Assembly: GCF_016406085.1 (NCBI RefSeq)
Contig: NZ_JAEHFJ010000011.1
Coordinates: 1-64,000 of the forward strand
Length of the DNA stretch: 64,000 nucleotides
Reading direction: 5' to 3'
Source: Aureibaculum flavum
Lineage (GTDB): Bacteria > Bacteroidota > Bacteroidia > Flavobacteriales > Flavobacteriaceae
Shown one piece after another: positions 34,605 to 43,203 of this stretch. The stretch's first letter is position 1. Each line of letters opens with the position of its first letter. Made by a program: the position numbers and the translations under genes. The notes beneath the pieces are model-generated. The model was not told the origin of the DNA and did not search any database. It worked only from the letters and a program-made list of their open reading frames with translations.

Positions 34605-34994
34605 TTAAGAATTCTCTTTTTCATTTATAGCTAAGCCAGCTAATGTAGTAATAAGCATCATATGAATCATTATATTCATCCAGTTACCTGAAGGTATATG
34701 CACCAAAACCAAGGCCATTAGCATTATAAAAGCCAAAAAGGCATACGCAAACAATAGCTGTTTGTTTACTAATACTAAAATTCCTGCTATTAGTTCTAGA
34801 GCTGCTAATAACGCTCCTAATGCATAAGTTCCTGTATCTCCTAAAAATGCAAGACCACTTCCTTTTAAAAAGTTAGCCATGTTTTGTAAGCCAACACCTC
34901 CAAGAAAACCTTCAAAAAATTTTTCTAATCCACCCCAAACAAATAAAAGTGCAATACCTATTCTAATTACTAAATTACCTATGTTCATGTCCAT
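34605..34994 (-). CDS. DoxX family membrane protein
   Basis: 129 residues with four membrane helices; the family fold is clear from GNLVIRIGIALLFVWGGLEK and LGALLAALELIAGILVLVNK. DoxX proteins are small quinone-related or redox-linked membrane proteins of poorly defined function. The gene follows the AhpD-like carboxymuconolactone decarboxylase gene by 16 nt. This pairing, near an AraC regulator, suggests detoxification or redox stress. Terminated by the strong hairpin at 34541-34584. Confidence 0.88.
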   Translation of the reverse strand: MDMNIGNLVIRIGIALLFVWGGLEKFFEGFLGGVGLQNMANFLKGSGLAFLGDTGTYALGALLAALELIAGILVLVNKQLLFAYAFLAFIMLMALVLVHIPSGNWMNIMIHMMLITTLAGLAINEKENS

Positions 34995-35010
34995 ACCCTT
35001 TTTTAATTAA

Positions 35011-35553
35011 TTATAGTTCTGCGGCTATTGGGAAGTCAATTTCGAATCCCGCCAAGTTATGTATATAGTTACTAATTGTCTTATCTCCAATGATAATAAC
35101 GGCATCAATCATATTAGACTCTGTATAACCAGCATTAAAGAAATTATTTTTAACTTCTTCAGATACGTTACCTTTATTTGATGCTGCAGCTAATGTGAAT
35201 TCAGCCAATGCATTTAATTTTTCATCAAAAGATGCCGTTCCTTTTCTTAGCTCTAAAATTTGAGTATCATTAAAACCATTCATTTTACCCAATGCTGTAT
35301 GAGCAGATTGACAATAACGACATCCGTTATATTGACTCACAACTAAATTAATAACTTCACGTTCTTTTGCCTTTAACGTAGATTTTCTGTTTTGCAAAGC
35401 AAGATAATCAGGTAATGCAGTTTCATTTTTTGCATAGTAAGCATATAAATTAGGTACAAAACCTAAATTGCTTTTAAGAGTATCAAAAATTGCTTGGTTG
35501 TTTGAAGATACTTCTTCTCTTGTTGGTACTGTAAATTTTGTTGTTGTTTCCAT
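35011..35553 (-). CDS. Carboxymuconolactone decarboxylase family protein (AhpD-like)
   Basis: 180 residues. The AhpD/CMD motif NGCRYCQSAHTALGK holds the redox cysteine pair CxxC and the following His, typical of alkyl-hydroperoxidase-like proteins rather than lactone decarboxylases. It has a long helical core and no signal, so it is cytoplasmic. A TACATTTG box (complement of 35592-35599) lies about 39 nt upstream of the ATG and probably serves as -7. It forms an operon with DoxX. The AraC gene just upstream on the same strand may regulate it. Confidence 0.9.
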   Translation of the reverse strand: METTTKFTVPTREEVSSNNQAIFDTLKSNLGFVPNLYAYYAKNETALPDYLALQNRKSTLKAKEREVINLVVSQYNGCRYCQSAHTALGKMNGFNDTQILELRKGTASFDEKLNALAEFTLAAASNKGNVSEEVKNNFFNAGYTESNMIDAVIIIGDKTISNYIHNLAGFEIDFPIAAEL

Positions 35554-35662
35554 TTTATACTGTTTTTAATATTTATATTATTTTAACAGTACAAATGTAT
35601 GGCGAGGCTTAGGGCATTTAGTTATCTATAATTCCTAGTGTGTTGGCAATTATTCCTATTTG

Positions 35663-36490
35663 CTATTTATTTCTAAATTCAGAAGGTGAAAGGTGTTCAA
35701 TATTTTTAAAAAAGCGACTAAAAACCTGAACATCTGTAAAGCCCAGTTCATAACCTATTTCTGAAATGGTTTTATCTGTGTAGTTTAAGAGGCGTCTTGC
35801 TTCTAGCATTATTCTATGCTTTATATAATATAACGGCGTTTTGTTACCCGCTTGCTTAAATAGGTTTGCTAATGTTTTTGGAGACTTGTTTAACATTTCT
35901 GCATACATGGAAACGGAGTGCTTTTTCTTAAAATGAGTTTCAACTAAGTAATTATATTCTCTTATAATATCAATGCTACTCGTTTCTTTTTGAAAATAAT
36001 TACTTTGTAACTTATATATTCTTGTACATAATATAAGCATTCGTTTAACCATCATTTGCAGCATTTCGAGTTGCAAATTGTCTTTAGAGTTAAACTCTAG
36101 TTGTAACATTTTTAAAACCGTTTGTAATATTTCAATATTTTCATTATTAGGTTTTATTATGGGTAGGTTAGAGGCTCCGTAATACAAAATCCCTTTGCAG
36201 CCTACTTCGCTATCGTGATCTACAATACAATAAAAAGATCTATTCCAGCGTATAAGTTTTAATGTGTTAATCTTAACAACTTCAATCTTATGAAATTCTG
36301 TGAGACTAATTATATCATTTTTATTAAACGAATATGTAACAGCGTCTATAATAAGAATATTGTTGTCAGAATTAAACCACAATAGTGATAATTCACTATT
36401 CTTCGAGCTTTTTAATACATTGCAGTTGTCTGAAGTAATTTCATGTAGTTCAATAAACGCTCCATTCTGATTCAAATATTTCATAGGCAA
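35663..36490 (-). CDS. AraC-family transcriptional regulator
   Basis: 275 residues. The N-terminal half (1-160) is a cupin-like sensor domain with strand-rich sequence. The C-terminal 100 residues form the double HTH of AraC regulators (SVSMYAEMLNKSPKTLANLF and ISEIGYELGFTDVQVFSRFF, ending HLSPSEFR). The gene lies 109 nt upstream of the AhpD-like/DoxX operon on the same strand and is a natural candidate to activate it. This is inferred from position. The DUF2797 gene upstream ends 14 nt before it. Confidence 0.92.
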   Translation of the reverse strand: MPMKYLNQNGAFIELHEITSDNCNVLKSSKNSELSLLWFNSDNNILIIDAVTYSFNKNDIISLTEFHKIEVVKINTLKLIRWNRSFYCIVDHDSEVGCKGILYYGASNLPIIKPNNENIEILQTVLKMLQLEFNSKDNLQLEMLQMMVKRMLILCTRIYKLQSNYFQKETSSIDIIREYNYLVETHFKKKHSVSMYAEMLNKSPKTLANLFKQAGNKTPLYYIKHRIMLEARRLLNYTDKTISEIGYELGFTDVQVFSRFFKNIEHLSPSEFRNK

Positions 36491-36504
36491 TGTCTCTGTG
36501 AGTT

Positions 36505-37302
36505 TTAGCCTAAATTTAGACGTATATAATATCCTTCACTACTTCTAATATTAAAGACTGTATTGTCTTCAAAAATAACATATTGCCCTTTTATTCCTTT
36601 TAAAACACCTGAGAAATTAGGAGTTTTACTAAGATTAAGACTTTTTACTTTTGTTGGATATTGTAATACCGGAAATTCAATATTTGTTTCTTTGCTGTGG
36701 TTTTCTAAATAATAAGGCTTGGCTTCCTCAGGAATATAAACTGCTAGTTTTTCTTTTTCTTTAAGCAAGTCCACATCAGTTATGTCATTGGTTAACATTT
36801 TACGCCAATTGGTTTTGTCAGAAACATATTCTTTTAAAGCTATTTCTGTAATTCCTGCCAGATATCTATTTGGTACTTCTACAATTTCTATAGCCTCATG
36901 AGCACCTTGGTCAATCCATCGTGTGGGTATTTGACTTTTTCTGGTAACACCAACCTTTACGTTACTTGAATTTGCTAAATAAACAATATGAGGTTGTAGT
37001 TGTGCCTTTTTTTCATATTCTAAATCGCGATCTTCTTTGCCTAAATGTGCCGTGCTTAATTCTGGCCTCATAATCCAATCTGCAGCTTGTGGCACTTCAA
37101 AAAAGCAACTTTTACAAAAGCCCTGTCTGAAGATAGGTTTATCTAAATGACAATTCAAACATTCGTACTTAACAAAAGAAATTTCTAATGTTTTATTAAG
37201 TAGTTGATTGACATTTAAAAAATCATTTTCTAATTGCAAATAGTATTGAACAGGTGATCCTAATTCAGTCATCATTTTTCGTAAAACACCTTGGTATTCC
37301 AT
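36505..37302 (-). CDS. DUF2797 family protein
   Basis: 265 residues, cytoplasmic. A zinc-binding block with two CxxC pairs (YECLNCHLDKPIFRQGFCKSC, separated by about 14 residues) is followed by the DUF2797 core, including HIVYLANSSNVKVGVTRKSQ and RWIDQGAHEAIE, which resembles a GIY-YIG-like nuclease core with YLAN-KVG and R as its marks. The family is uncharacterised, and a nucleic-acid role is only suggested. It is 33 nt after purK on the same strand. Confidence 0.88.
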   Translation of the reverse strand: MEYQGVLRKMMTELGSPVQYYLQLENDFLNVNQLLNKTLEISFVKYECLNCHLDKPIFRQGFCKSCFFEVPQAADWIMRPELSTAHLGKEDRDLEYEKKAQLQPHIVYLANSSNVKVGVTRKSQIPTRWIDQGAHEAIEIVEVPNRYLAGITEIALKEYVSDKTNWRKMLTNDITDVDLLKEKEKLAVYIPEEAKPYYLENHSKETNIEFPVLQYPTKVKSLNLSKTPNFSGVLKGIKGQYVIFEDNTVFNIRSSEGYYIRLNLG

Positions 37303-37335
37303 AAGTTCAATTTATTTACTTTAAAGGTTTAAGAT

Positions 37336-38511
37336 TTAGCTGTTATTTGTTTCTTTAGAGCTAATTACTCGAATGGTATTCTTAACTGTTTCCGCAACTT
37401 TTCTGGCTTCATTGATGTCTTTATGCACGATAGTGACGTGTCCCATTTTTCTGAAGGGCTTTGTTACTTTTTTACCATAAATATGAGGAGTTACACCATC
37501 CATTTTTAAAATGGATTCCATGTTTTCGTACAACACATTTCCTGTATAATTTTCATCACCAACTAAATTGACCATTACACCTCCAACCTTGCTTGAAGTA
37601 TCACCTAACGGCAAGTTTAAAATGGCTCTAATGTGTTGTTCAAATTGACTGGTGTATGATGCTTCGATACTATAATGTCCGCTGTTGTGAGGTCTAGGAG
37701 CAACTTCGTTTACAAGAATTGCATCATTTTCAGTCAAAAATAATTCAACGGCTAATAAGCCAACATGTTTAAAAGCTTCTGCAACTTGTAAAGCAATGCG
37801 TTCTGCTTTAATTGCAACTTCTTCAGTAATACGAGCTGGACAAATTACATATTCCACTTGATTAGCTTCTGGGTGAAATTCCATTTCTACAACAGGATAT
37901 GTTTTTAAGTCGCCATTAACATTTCTAGACACAATAACCGCCAATTCATTTTTAAAAGGAATCAGTTTTTCTGTAATGCATTCCACATTTGGAAGCGTAT
38001 CTAAATCGGCTTGTGTTCTTACAATTTTTACACCTGTACCATCATAACCAAATTGAGCACTTTTCCAAACAAAAGGAAAATGAATAGATTCATGATCTAT
38101 AGCGGTCTTGATTTCATCCGAATAAGCAAAACGTGAAAATTCAGCTGTTGGAATGTTATGGTCGACATAAAATAATTTTTGTTTTGCCTTATTTTGTATA
38201 ATTCTGATCGTTTTAGAGCTCGGATAAACTTTTATGCCCTCGTGCTCTAGCTTTTCTAAAGCATCAACATTAACATTTTCAATTTCAATAGTTAACGTGT
38301 TTACTCGTTTTCCGAAATTATAAACAGTGTCAAAGTCAAGCAGACTGCCCACATGAAATTCATCGCAAATATTGGCACATGGAGCATCTTTCGCCGCATC
38401 TAAAACACAGGTGTAAATATCAAATTTTTGTGTTTCGGTCAATAGCATTTTACCCAACTGTCCGCCACCGAGTATGCCTAATTTAAAATCTGAAGAAAAA
38501 TAATTTACCAT
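37336..38511 (-). CDS. purK: N5-carboxyaminoimidazole ribonucleotide synthase
   Basis: 391 residues. PurK uses ATP and bicarbonate to carboxylate AIR in purine synthesis. The N-terminal KLGILGGGQLGKMLL, ATP-grasp segments (FVWKSAQFGYDGTGVKIV, LIPFKNELAVIVSRNVNG, AVELFLTENDAILVNEVAPR) and NSGHYSIEA are all typical. The lipoprotein gene upstream ends exactly where purK begins, so the two are co-transcribed. purE is not within the adjacent 1 kb, so it must lie elsewhere. Confidence 0.96.
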   Translation of the reverse strand: MVNYFSSDFKLGILGGGQLGKMLLTETQKFDIYTCVLDAAKDAPCANICDEFHVGSLLDFDTVYNFGKRVNTLTIEIENVNVDALEKLEHEGIKVYPSSKTIRIIQNKAKQKLFYVDHNIPTAEFSRFAYSDEIKTAIDHESIHFPFVWKSAQFGYDGTGVKIVRTQADLDTLPNVECITEKLIPFKNELAVIVSRNVNGDLKTYPVVEMEFHPEANQVEYVICPARITEEVAIKAERIALQVAEAFKHVGLLAVELFLTENDAILVNEVAPRPHNSGHYSIEASYTSQFEQHIRAILNLPLGDTSSKVGGVMVNLVGDENYTGNVLYENMESILKMDGVTPHIYGKKVTKPFRKMGHVTIVHKDINEARKVAETVKNTIRVISSKETNNS

Positions 38512-38946
38512 TTAGAAATTTTGAATTAATAAGGTTTGACCATTATTCACAACTTTGTATTCCTTTGCTCCGTATCTAGTGCCACTTTGCGGAGCACCTC
38601 CCAAAGCCAAAGCATATTTAGAGTCATCGCAAGAGCAGATCATATTTAATCCATCCACCGTCATTTTCGAACAATCACCTAGTGGTGAATTGGGACAGGC
38701 CAAATCGAAAGCATAATACAAATCACTATTGCCACGATAAACCACAATACCTTTAATACCGCCAGGAATTTCTACATAACCACCTGTAAATAAAAGGCTA
38801 TTGTTAGAAGGATTATTTAAATAAACCGTTTGATTAACGGCCACATCTCCTAAATAAGGATTGCTTTCAGTTCCAGAGTCTGTACAGTTTGTTAATGTGA
38901 ATATTAATAAAAAAGCAACAACTATATTTTTAATATGATTTTTCAT
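38512..38946 (-). CDS. Small lipoprotein with Cys pairs, upstream of purK
   Basis: 144 residues from ATG 38946. The open frame begins at a TTG four codons earlier, but that TTG is the end of a TATATTTG promoter box, so the mRNA must be nearly leaderless. A lipoprotein signal (LLIFTLTNC) is followed by a beta-rich domain with Cys in FDLACPNSPLGDCSK and MICSCDDSKYAL. The spacing of Cys and the loops resemble Rieske-like folds, but the His ligands are not visible. Function unknown. Confidence 0.8.
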   Translation of the reverse strand: MKNHIKNIVVAFLLIFTLTNCTDSGTESNPYLGDVAVNQTVYLNNPSNNSLLFTGGYVEIPGGIKGIVVYRGNSDLYYAFDLACPNSPLGDCSKMTVDGLNMICSCDDSKYALALGGAPQSGTRYGAKEYKVVNNGQTLLIQNF

Positions 38947-38975
38947 AATTGGATACAAATATAAGGCATCCTATG

Positions 38976-39003
38976 TTGAAATAATAAATATTTTGTATGT
39001 TTG
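38976..39003 (+). promoter_or_regulatory. Putative promoter of greA
   Basis: TATGTTTG at 38996-39003 fits the -7 consensus. TTG at 38976-38978 is 17 nt away, shorter than the usual 19-21, so the -33 assignment is weak. The predicted start near 39009 is right at the leader hairpin. Confidence 0.5.
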
Positions 39004-39009
39004 TAGTTG

Positions 39010-39050
39010 AATCTCAACTCCGTTATATAGGGCTGGGATTTTTGTATTTT
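39010..39050 (+). promoter_or_regulatory. Terminator-like hairpin in the greA leader
   Basis: AATCTCA (39010-39016) pairs with TGGGATT (39034-39040, one G-T pair) and is followed by TTTGTATTTT. It is thus an intrinsic-terminator-like element between promoter and ATG 39069. It recalls the E. coli greA leader, where a terminator produces short GraL RNAs, but the sequence is unrelated. A weaker structure than the rimP hairpin. Confidence 0.5.
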
Positions 39051-39068
39051 ATTAAAAATGATAAAGTT

Positions 39069-39545
39069 ATGAGTAAAGTTTCTTATTACACCGCAGAAGG
39101 ATTAAAAAAATTAAGAGAAGAGCTAGATCAATTAGAAAGCGTTGAAAGACCAAGAGTTACTAATGATATTTCAGAGGCCAGAGATAAAGGTGATTTAAGT
39201 GAGAATGCGGAATATCATGCCGCAAAAGAAGAGCAGTCGTTGTTGGAATTTAAAATTGCCCAATTAAAGAATGTGGTTGCATCTGCACGATTGATTGATG
39301 AATCACAATTAGATACGTCAAAGGTGCTTGCATTGTCTACTGTAAAAATAAAAAATACTGCCAATAATACGGTAGTTAGCTATACATTGGTTGCTAATTC
39401 TGAAGCTGATTTTAAATCAGGAAAAATATCTGTAGATTCACCTATAGGTAAAGGATTGTTAGGTAAAAAGGTTGGTGAAATAGCTGAGGTAAATGTGCCT
39501 AATGGTATTATGAAATTTGAAATTTTAGAAATTACAAGGTCTTAA
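39069..39545 (+). CDS. greA: Transcription elongation factor GreA
   Basis: 158 residues from ATG 39069. The frame is open to 38997, but those codons overlap the promoter and leader hairpin. GreA binds the secondary channel of RNA polymerase and stimulates cleavage of backtracked RNA. The N-terminal coiled coil has YYTAEGLKKLREELDQLE, the tip motif DISEARDKGDLSENAEYHAA with the essential acidic pair, and the C-terminal FKBP-like domain ends SPIGKGLLGKKVGE. The HIT gene follows by 2 nt, so they share a transcript. Confidence 0.97.
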   Translation: MSKVSYYTAEGLKKLREELDQLESVERPRVTNDISEARDKGDLSENAEYHAAKEEQSLLEFKIAQLKNVVASARLIDESQLDTSKVLALSTVKIKNTANNTVVSYTLVANSEADFKSGKISVDSPIGKGLLGKKVGEIAEVNVPNGIMKFEILEITRS

Positions 39546-39547
39546 AA

Positions 39548-39937
39548 ATGTCAATATTTTCGAAAATAATAGCCGGTGAAATACCAAGTTATAAGGTAGC
39601 TGAAAATGAAGAGTATTTTGCGTTTTTGGATATTAACCCGAATACGATAGGGCATACATTGGTTGTGCCTAAAAAGGTAGTGGATAAAATCTTCGATTTA
39701 GATGAAGATACTTATGGAAAACTAATGCAATTTTCTAGAAAGATTGCTATTGCCATTGAAAAAGCAATTCCTTGTAAAAGGGTGGGTATGACTGTAGTTG
39801 GATTAGAAGTGCCCCACGCACATGTTCATTTGATTCCTTTGAATGAGATGAAAGATGCTACTTTTCAGCATAAAGTGAGTTTAAGTAAAGAAGAATTTGA
39901 AGAAGTGGCCGCTAAAATAAGACAAGAATTATACTAA
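39548..39937 (+). CDS. HIT-family protein
   Basis: 129 residues. The histidine triad is HAHVHLIP, preceded by the N-terminal SIFSKIIAGEIPSYKVAEN and DINPNTIGHTLVVPKK typical of Hint/HinT-like proteins. These hydrolyse nucleoside phosphoramidates or dinucleotides; the substrate here is inferred from the family. It starts 2 nt after the greA stop and is therefore in the same operon. Convergent with the sensor kinase, with a short inverted repeat TAAACAAT-ATTGTTTA at 39962-39979 between them. Confidence 0.94.
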   Translation: MSIFSKIIAGEIPSYKVAENEEYFAFLDINPNTIGHTLVVPKKVVDKIFDLDEDTYGKLMQFSRKIAIAIEKAIPCKRVGMTVVGLEVPHAHVHLIPLNEMKDATFQHKVSLSKEEFEEVAAKIRQELY

Positions 39938-39976
39938 TTTTTTTAGTCCTGTCACATGTAGTAAACAATGGATTGT

Positions 39977-41176
39977 TTATAATTCTTTTAGCATCACAGT
40001 CATAGTAGTTCCCACACCAATTTCTGACCTTTCCACAATTATTCTACCATCGTGGTAATCTTCCATAATTCTTTTGGTGAGCGATAATCCTAAGCCCCAA
40101 CCACGTCTTTTTGTAGTGAAGCCCGGTTCAAATATTTTACGGTAAATATTCTTTGGTATTCCTTTACCAGTATCACTTACTTGAACATGAACATATTTAC
40201 CATCTTTCGAAAATACTCTAATTCTCAAGGTGCCTTTCCCTTGCATGGCATCAATAGCGTTTTTTACTAAATTTTCTATTACCCATGAAAATAATTGCTG
40301 ATTAATCATAGCATAAATTTTCTCATCTTCATCAGTATCAAAATGATAATCAATCAGTTTTGAGCTTCTTGAAGAGTAGTAGTCAAAAGATTTTTTTGTT
40401 TCTAAAACGATGTTGTGTCGTGTTAATTTAGGGATAGATCCAATTTTAGAAAATCTGTTGGCAATAGTGTTTAGGCGTTCAATATCCTTTTCAATTTCCG
40501 TTACCGTTGTTTCATCGGTGTTGTCCATTCTTAGAATTTCTACCCATCCTAATAATGAAGAAAGTGGCGTACCTATTTGATGTGCTGTTTCTTTAGCCAT
40601 ACCCGCCCAAAGTTTATTTTGTTCAGCTACTTTGGATGACTTAAATACTAAATAAATAACAATGCCAAAAAGACATAAAATAAGTAATAAAGCTAATGGG
40701 TAATATCTTAATTTGTATAAAAGGTCAGAGTTTCTATAATAAATATAATCAATTGCTGGACCTTCATTAGAAATTCTAGGTACAATCAACTGATTGTTCT
40801 CTTGTTTCATTGTTGCCAGCTGATCGGCAAGGTACATTCTGTCTTTGTCTGGTAAGTCGTTATATGAAGTATTTTTATCTTCTACCTTTAAATTTGCCCA
40901 ACCTTTTATCAGATTATCTTCTGTGGTAAAGATCATTGGAATGTTCTTATTGCTTTGGATAATTTCATTTTCCAAAGAGAAATCTGCATCCAAATCCTCT
41001 AGATCCATTGCATTCAATTTCTCAAGAGCCATTGCCAAAATTTCCATCTTGTTACGCTCTTCTTGCTTAAAGTTTTTGAAGAAAGTATTAGTGTTCCATA
41101 AAATAAGAGCAACCAATAAAAAGGCTGCTATTATTAATATCCATCGAATGATATTCTTACTGAAGGGGAGATTCAT
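39977..41176 (-). CDS. Sensor histidine kinase (orphan)
   Basis: 399 residues. One N-terminal membrane helix (10-30) is followed by an extracytoplasmic region of about 120 residues and a second helix (LALLLILCLFGIVIYLVF, near 160). The kinase core then has the phospho-acceptor in GMAKETAHQIGTPLSSLLGW and HATPase_c motifs VIENLVKNAIDAMQGKG and VSDTGKGIPKNIYRKIFEPG. The regulator gene is not adjacent, so its partner is unknown. A TATCTTTG box (complement of 41182-41189) just upstream of the ATG is a good -7. Confidence 0.93.
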   Translation of the reverse strand: MNLPFSKNIIRWILIIAAFLLVALILWNTNTFFKNFKQEERNKMEILAMALEKLNAMDLEDLDADFSLENEIIQSNKNIPMIFTTEDNLIKGWANLKVEDKNTSYNDLPDKDRMYLADQLATMKQENNQLIVPRISNEGPAIDYIYYRNSDLLYKLRYYPLALLLILCLFGIVIYLVFKSSKVAEQNKLWAGMAKETAHQIGTPLSSLLGWVEILRMDNTDETTVTEIEKDIERLNTIANRFSKIGSIPKLTRHNIVLETKKSFDYYSSRSSKLIDYHFDTDEDEKIYAMINQQLFSWVIENLVKNAIDAMQGKGTLRIRVFSKDGKYVHVQVSDTGKGIPKNIYRKIFEPGFTTKRRGWGLGLSLTKRIMEDYHDGRIIVERSEIGVGTTMTVMLKEL

Positions 41177-41272
41177 TATAACAAAGATAAAATTATCTGT
41201 CGATATAACTCAAAAATTTAACTGTTATTATGTTTGTTAATTGAGTATTTTTGTTTTTTTATTAACAATGTG

Positions 41273-42133
41273 ATGATAACTATAAACGTAAATAATATAC
41301 CAACAGCTAAATTGCATGCATACTTGTTAAGTGCGGTTGCACCTAGACCCATAGCTTTTGCGAGTACCATTGATGCTGATGGCCATCCGAATTTGGCTCC
41401 TTTTAGTTTTTTTAATGTATTTAGTGCTAATCCGCCAATACTTATTTTTTCACCTGCACGACGGGGAAGAGACAATACGACCAAACATACGTATGAGAAT
41501 TTAAAAGAGGTAAAAGAAGTGGTTATTAATGTGGTAAATTATGCTATTGCTCAGCAAATGTCTTTATCAAGTACTGAATATGCAAAAGGAGTAAATGAAT
41601 TTGAAAAGGCGGGATTTACAATGCTACCATCCGAAGAAATAAAACCATTTAGAGTTGCAGAGTCACCGGTGCAATTTGAATGTAAGGTGAATGAAATAGT
41701 GGAGCTAGGTTCTGAAGGTGGAGCAGGTAACTTAATAATTTGTGAAGTTTTAAAAATACACATTGACAAAAATGTTTTGGATGAAGATGGTGCGATTGAT
41801 CAAGAAAAACTTGATTTAATTGCTCGGGCAGGAGGGAGTTATTATTCTAGAGCCAAAGATGGTTTTTTTGAAATACCCAAACCGTTACAAAATTTAGGAA
41901 TTGGGGTAGATCAAATTCCTGATGAGGTTAAAAAAAGTAACATCCTGACAGGGAATAATTTGGGAATGTTGGGTAATGTAGAATCCATACCTAATCAACA
42001 CGATGTTGATAACTTTGTCGCCGATAATCCAAATTATATAGGTTTAGAAACAGAAGAAAAACATAAATTTGCACAAGAATTTTTAGAAAAAAACGATGTG
42101 TTTAGTGCTTGGAAAGTACTTTTAATTAAATAA
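41273..42133 (+). CDS. Flavin reductase-like (FMN-binding split-barrel) protein
   Basis: 286 residues from ATG 41273; the open frame back to 41234 begins at a TTG that is the tail of a TATGTTTG promoter box (41229-41236). The flavin-reductase-like domain (1-200) shows LLSAVAPRPIAFASTIDADG and LAPFSFFNVFSANPPILIFS. The Flavobacteria-specific C-terminal extension of about 85 residues has no assigned function. It should reduce or bind FMN with NAD(P)H, acceptor unknown. The DUF3127 gene follows by 11 nt. Confidence 0.9.
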   Translation: MITINVNNIPTAKLHAYLLSAVAPRPIAFASTIDADGHPNLAPFSFFNVFSANPPILIFSPARRGRDNTTKHTYENLKEVKEVVINVVNYAIAQQMSLSSTEYAKGVNEFEKAGFTMLPSEEIKPFRVAESPVQFECKVNEIVELGSEGGAGNLIICEVLKIHIDKNVLDEDGAIDQEKLDLIARAGGSYYSRAKDGFFEIPKPLQNLGIGVDQIPDEVKKSNILTGNNLGMLGNVESIPNQHDVDNFVADNPNYIGLETEEKHKFAQEFLEKNDVFSAWKVLLIK

Positions 42134-42144
42134 TTACGAAAAAA

Positions 42145-42519
42145 ATGGAGGTTACAGGAAAAATTAAAAAAATTGACGAAACAAAAACTTTCGGATCTAG
42201 CGGTTTCAGAAAACGTGAAATGGTTGTTACAACAGATGAGCAATATCCTCAGATGATAATGATTGAATTCGTTCAAGATAAGACCAGTTTGTTAGATGCT
42301 TATAATGAAGGTGATGATGTAAAAGTAAATATCAATTTACGAGGTAGAGAGTGGATTAACCCAGAAGGAGAAGCGAAATATTTTAACTCTATTGTAGGAT
42401 GGAGAATAGAAAAAGCACAAGCAGGAGCTCCAAATGCAGTTCCTCCAGTTGAAGCTGTTGATTCTTTTCAACCAGCAGATAATGTGTCTAGTGATGAACC
42501 AGATGATTTACCGTTTTAA
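42145..42519 (+). CDS. DUF3127 family protein (single-strand-binding-like)
   Basis: 124 residues. An N-terminal OB-like strand set (EVTGKIKKIDETKTFGSSG, FRKREMVVTTDEQYPQMI) is followed by a proline/acidic tail ending in DDLPF, like the C-terminal acidic tips of SSB proteins. The family is common in Bacteroidota and is thought to bind single-stranded DNA or another protein. The acidic tail suggests a partner-recruiting role. Both are inferred. Confidence 0.88.
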   Translation: MEVTGKIKKIDETKTFGSSGFRKREMVVTTDEQYPQMIMIEFVQDKTSLLDAYNEGDDVKVNINLRGREWINPEGEAKYFNSIVGWRIEKAQAGAPNAVPPVEAVDSFQPADNVSSDEPDDLPF

Positions 42520-42561
42520 GGAGTTATTGATTCTTTAATAATAAAGACATTACAACTTTAT

Positions 42562-42600
42562 TAAAAAAAAAGCCTTTTAGTATTTTACTAAAAGGCTTTT
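42562..42600. terminator. Bidirectional terminator between DUF3127 and the 147-aa gene
   Basis: AAAAGCCTTTTAGTA (42568-42582) pairs with TACTAAAAGGCTTTT (42586-42600). A and T runs on both sides let it serve both converging genes. Confidence 0.85.
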
Positions 42601-42606
42601 CTTATT

Positions 42607-43050
42607 TTAAAAAACAATGCGTGACTCAAAAGGAGCTGACCATTTTGAAGCTCTTCCAATTGCAGGTGCAATGGTGGCAAATACTTCTAACTTTCTTGAA
42701 TTATAGGTATTTCTTTGCTCAAATCTCCCCAATTTTAAGGTCAAGGGTATTTCCATAGTTTCATTTTTGTTTTCAGCAACTATAACTTTAGAGGCTGAAC
42801 CTAAAAAATCGTCTTTCCTATCTGATGAGATCGAAATTACAGTACTTTCATCCCAGTTGGGAATAACCAATGGTGAATCTACTTTGCCATGAATATCATA
42901 AATGAAAATATGTAAACAGTATTCCATTTGTAGTTTAATATCTAAATCATGAAATTCAATATCTAAAATAACAGTTAAGTCGCTAATGTCGTCTCCAGCA
43001 TTAATAACTTCGGGTATTGATAATAATTCTACAGATTGTATTTTTGCCAT
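42607..43050 (-). CDS. Hypothetical protein, 147 aa
   Basis: The protein is all-beta in character (SVELLSIPEVINAGDDISDL, then VILDIEFHDLDIKLQMEYCL and IPLTLKLGRFEQR). It resembles an immunoglobulin-like or C2-like domain rather than an enzyme. No signal, no membrane segment, no metal motif. The ATG at 43050 follows an A/T-rich leader. It is convergent with DUF3127 and divergent from aat. I do not recognise the family. Confidence 0.75.
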   Translation of the reverse strand: MAKIQSVELLSIPEVINAGDDISDLTVILDIEFHDLDIKLQMEYCLHIFIYDIHGKVDSPLVIPNWDESTVISISSDRKDDFLGSASKVIVAENKNETMEIPLTLKLGRFEQRNTYNSRKLEVFATIAPAIGRASKWSAPFESRIVF

Positions 43051-43203
43051 TATGTTACCATTTTTAAATATACTTTTCTCTAGCTAAGATAACTTAAAAT
43101 TTAGCCAATAGGTATACTTGAAGTATTATAATTTATATTCTTAACTATATTTATTTTTAATCTAGATTTTGTTATATTTTTAAAAAAAATATAAAACTCA
43201 TTA

